Shown here one piece after another: positions 63,507 to 64,000 of a stretch of DNA of 64,000 nucleotides. This stretch comes from Cliona cf. orientalis (Eukaryota > Porifera > Demospongiae > Clionaida > Clionaidae), in contig OZ005704.1 in NCBI GenBank assembly GCA_963930775.1, positions 1,426,001 to 1,490,000 of the forward strand, written 5' to 3'. Under the pieces are notes generated by a model. That model did no database searches. It was not told the origin of the DNA and worked only from the letters and a program-made list of their open reading frames with translations. Within the stretch, counting starts at the first letter, position 1, and every line of letters begins with the position of its first letter. Both the position numbers and the translations under genes were made by a program.

Positions 63507-64000
63507 TTAGATTGTAGTGAATTGATCATAAGTGTTGACAATGCGACCGTTGCTCGACTGCCGTTGGGGGCGCTGTCTCTCTTGGCTCATTCTATCGTAG
63601 CCCAAACCGGAGTTCTGGCTTGCTCTCTCCTGATTTAGCTGCATCTGGGCTTCATACTTCATGGCCTCTTGAAGCACTCGGCTGCTGCCTTGGCTCTTCT
63701 CCACCTGTTCATCGATGTCGACTTCTCTGTAACGAGTGGAACCATAGTCCTTAGCAATCATGGCCGCTCGCTGGTTTTGCTGAAGTATACGTCGTCTCTC
63801 TTCTTCTGCCGTTTTCTTCATCAGTATCTCCCTTTGTTTCTGCAGTTCTCTCTCCTTGGCTTGCTGTCGGGTGATCTTTCCCACATATCTAGGGGAGCCT
63901 CGTCCGAGGTCGTAGAGTGGGATGTCTCGCTCGGGTATGTCATCGTGATGATTTCCAATCGCATTTCTGTTTGAGATTATCATTCCGTCTTGACTGGATT
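63507..64000 (-). CDS. C-terminal exon of an unidentified charged protein (partial)
   Basis: I do not recognise this gene. A stop at 63507-63509 closes a frame that stays open to the right edge, at least 163 residues. It is convergent with the ASPG duplicate. The sequence is hydrophilic, with a long Glu/Lys/Arg/Gln-rich helix (RQQAKERELQKQREILMKK, AEEERRRILQQNQRAA) between YDLGRGSPRYVG and a Gln/Ser/Arg-rich tail ending YDQFTTI. It looks like the cytoplasmic or scaffold tail of a larger protein. The final 23 codons are duplicated at 59391-59458. Confidence 0.6.
   Translation of the reverse strand, partial: SSQDGMIISNRNAIGNHHDDIPERDIPLYDLGRGSPRYVGKITRQQAKERELQKQREILMKKTAEEERRRILQQNQRAAMIAKDYGSTRYREVDIDEQVEKSQGSSRVLQEAMKYEAQMQLNQERASQNSGLGYDRMSQERQRPQRQSSNGRIVNTYDQFTTI

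Overview
The window is eukaryotic, AT-rich and gene-dense. Its multi-exon genes have mostly short GT-AG introns, and it carries long (AG)n microsatellites, short inverted-repeat elements and introns that host other genes. Gene content points to an early-branching animal, most likely a demosponge: golgin-84, ADP-dependent glucokinase, TTLL5 and PPP1R36 orthologues, a death-domain protein with a glycine-rich hydrophobic segment, an intronless seven-pass receptor, and a large membrane protein mixing WAP, Kunitz, thyroglobulin-1, VWC-like and LDLa modules. The phylum is inferred from style and content, not from a search.

Layout. 0-1.1 kb: first exon of an unknown minus-strand gene running off the left edge, and a decayed UPF0235/C15orf40-like copy. 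1.1-5.2 kb (+): adenylosuccinate synthetase, 12 exons. 5.7-8.5 kb (-): EamA/WAT1-type DMT transporter, 11 exons, with a 200-bp (AG)n tract. 8.6-12.4 kb (+): golgin-84 (GOLGA5), 9 exons. 12.7-14.4 kb (+): ADPGK, 2 exons. 15.7-30.5 kb (-): a 31-exon, about 1375-residue single-pass membrane protein; a three-exon death-domain gene lies on the opposite strand inside one of its introns. 30.8-45.4 kb (+): TTLL5, 25 exons, about 1281 residues. Its introns hold a GH5 cellulase (-), a Penelope-like reverse transcriptase (+) and two small paralogous genes (-), one of them broken. 45.6-46.7 kb (+): intronless 7TM receptor. 47.6-49.0 kb (-): second GH5 cellulase. 49.3-51.4 kb (-): PPP1R36-like gene, 14 exons. 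51.6-59.1 kb (+): asparaginase/lysophospholipase-type gene (ASPG) with ankyrin repeats, 11 exons, and a small secreted-protein gene in intron 7. 59.6-63.6 kb: a near-identical tandem copy of the 3' half of ASPG, including the nested secreted-protein gene. 63.5 kb to the end (-): last exon of an unidentified gene, whose tail was caught in the duplication.

The exon chains of the major genes were assembled by hand. Each sums to a multiple of three and reads through conserved motifs, so most boundaries should be right to within a few bases. Most genes are unrelated housekeeping neighbours in divergent or convergent pairs, several with NRF-1-like GCGCATGCGC palindromes in their promoters. The most interesting parts are the inhibitor-module membrane protein with its nested antisense death-domain gene, the TTLL5 introns acting as gene nests, the three-layer nested transposon in ASPG intron 7, and the partial ASPG duplication, which may be real or a haplotype assembly artefact.
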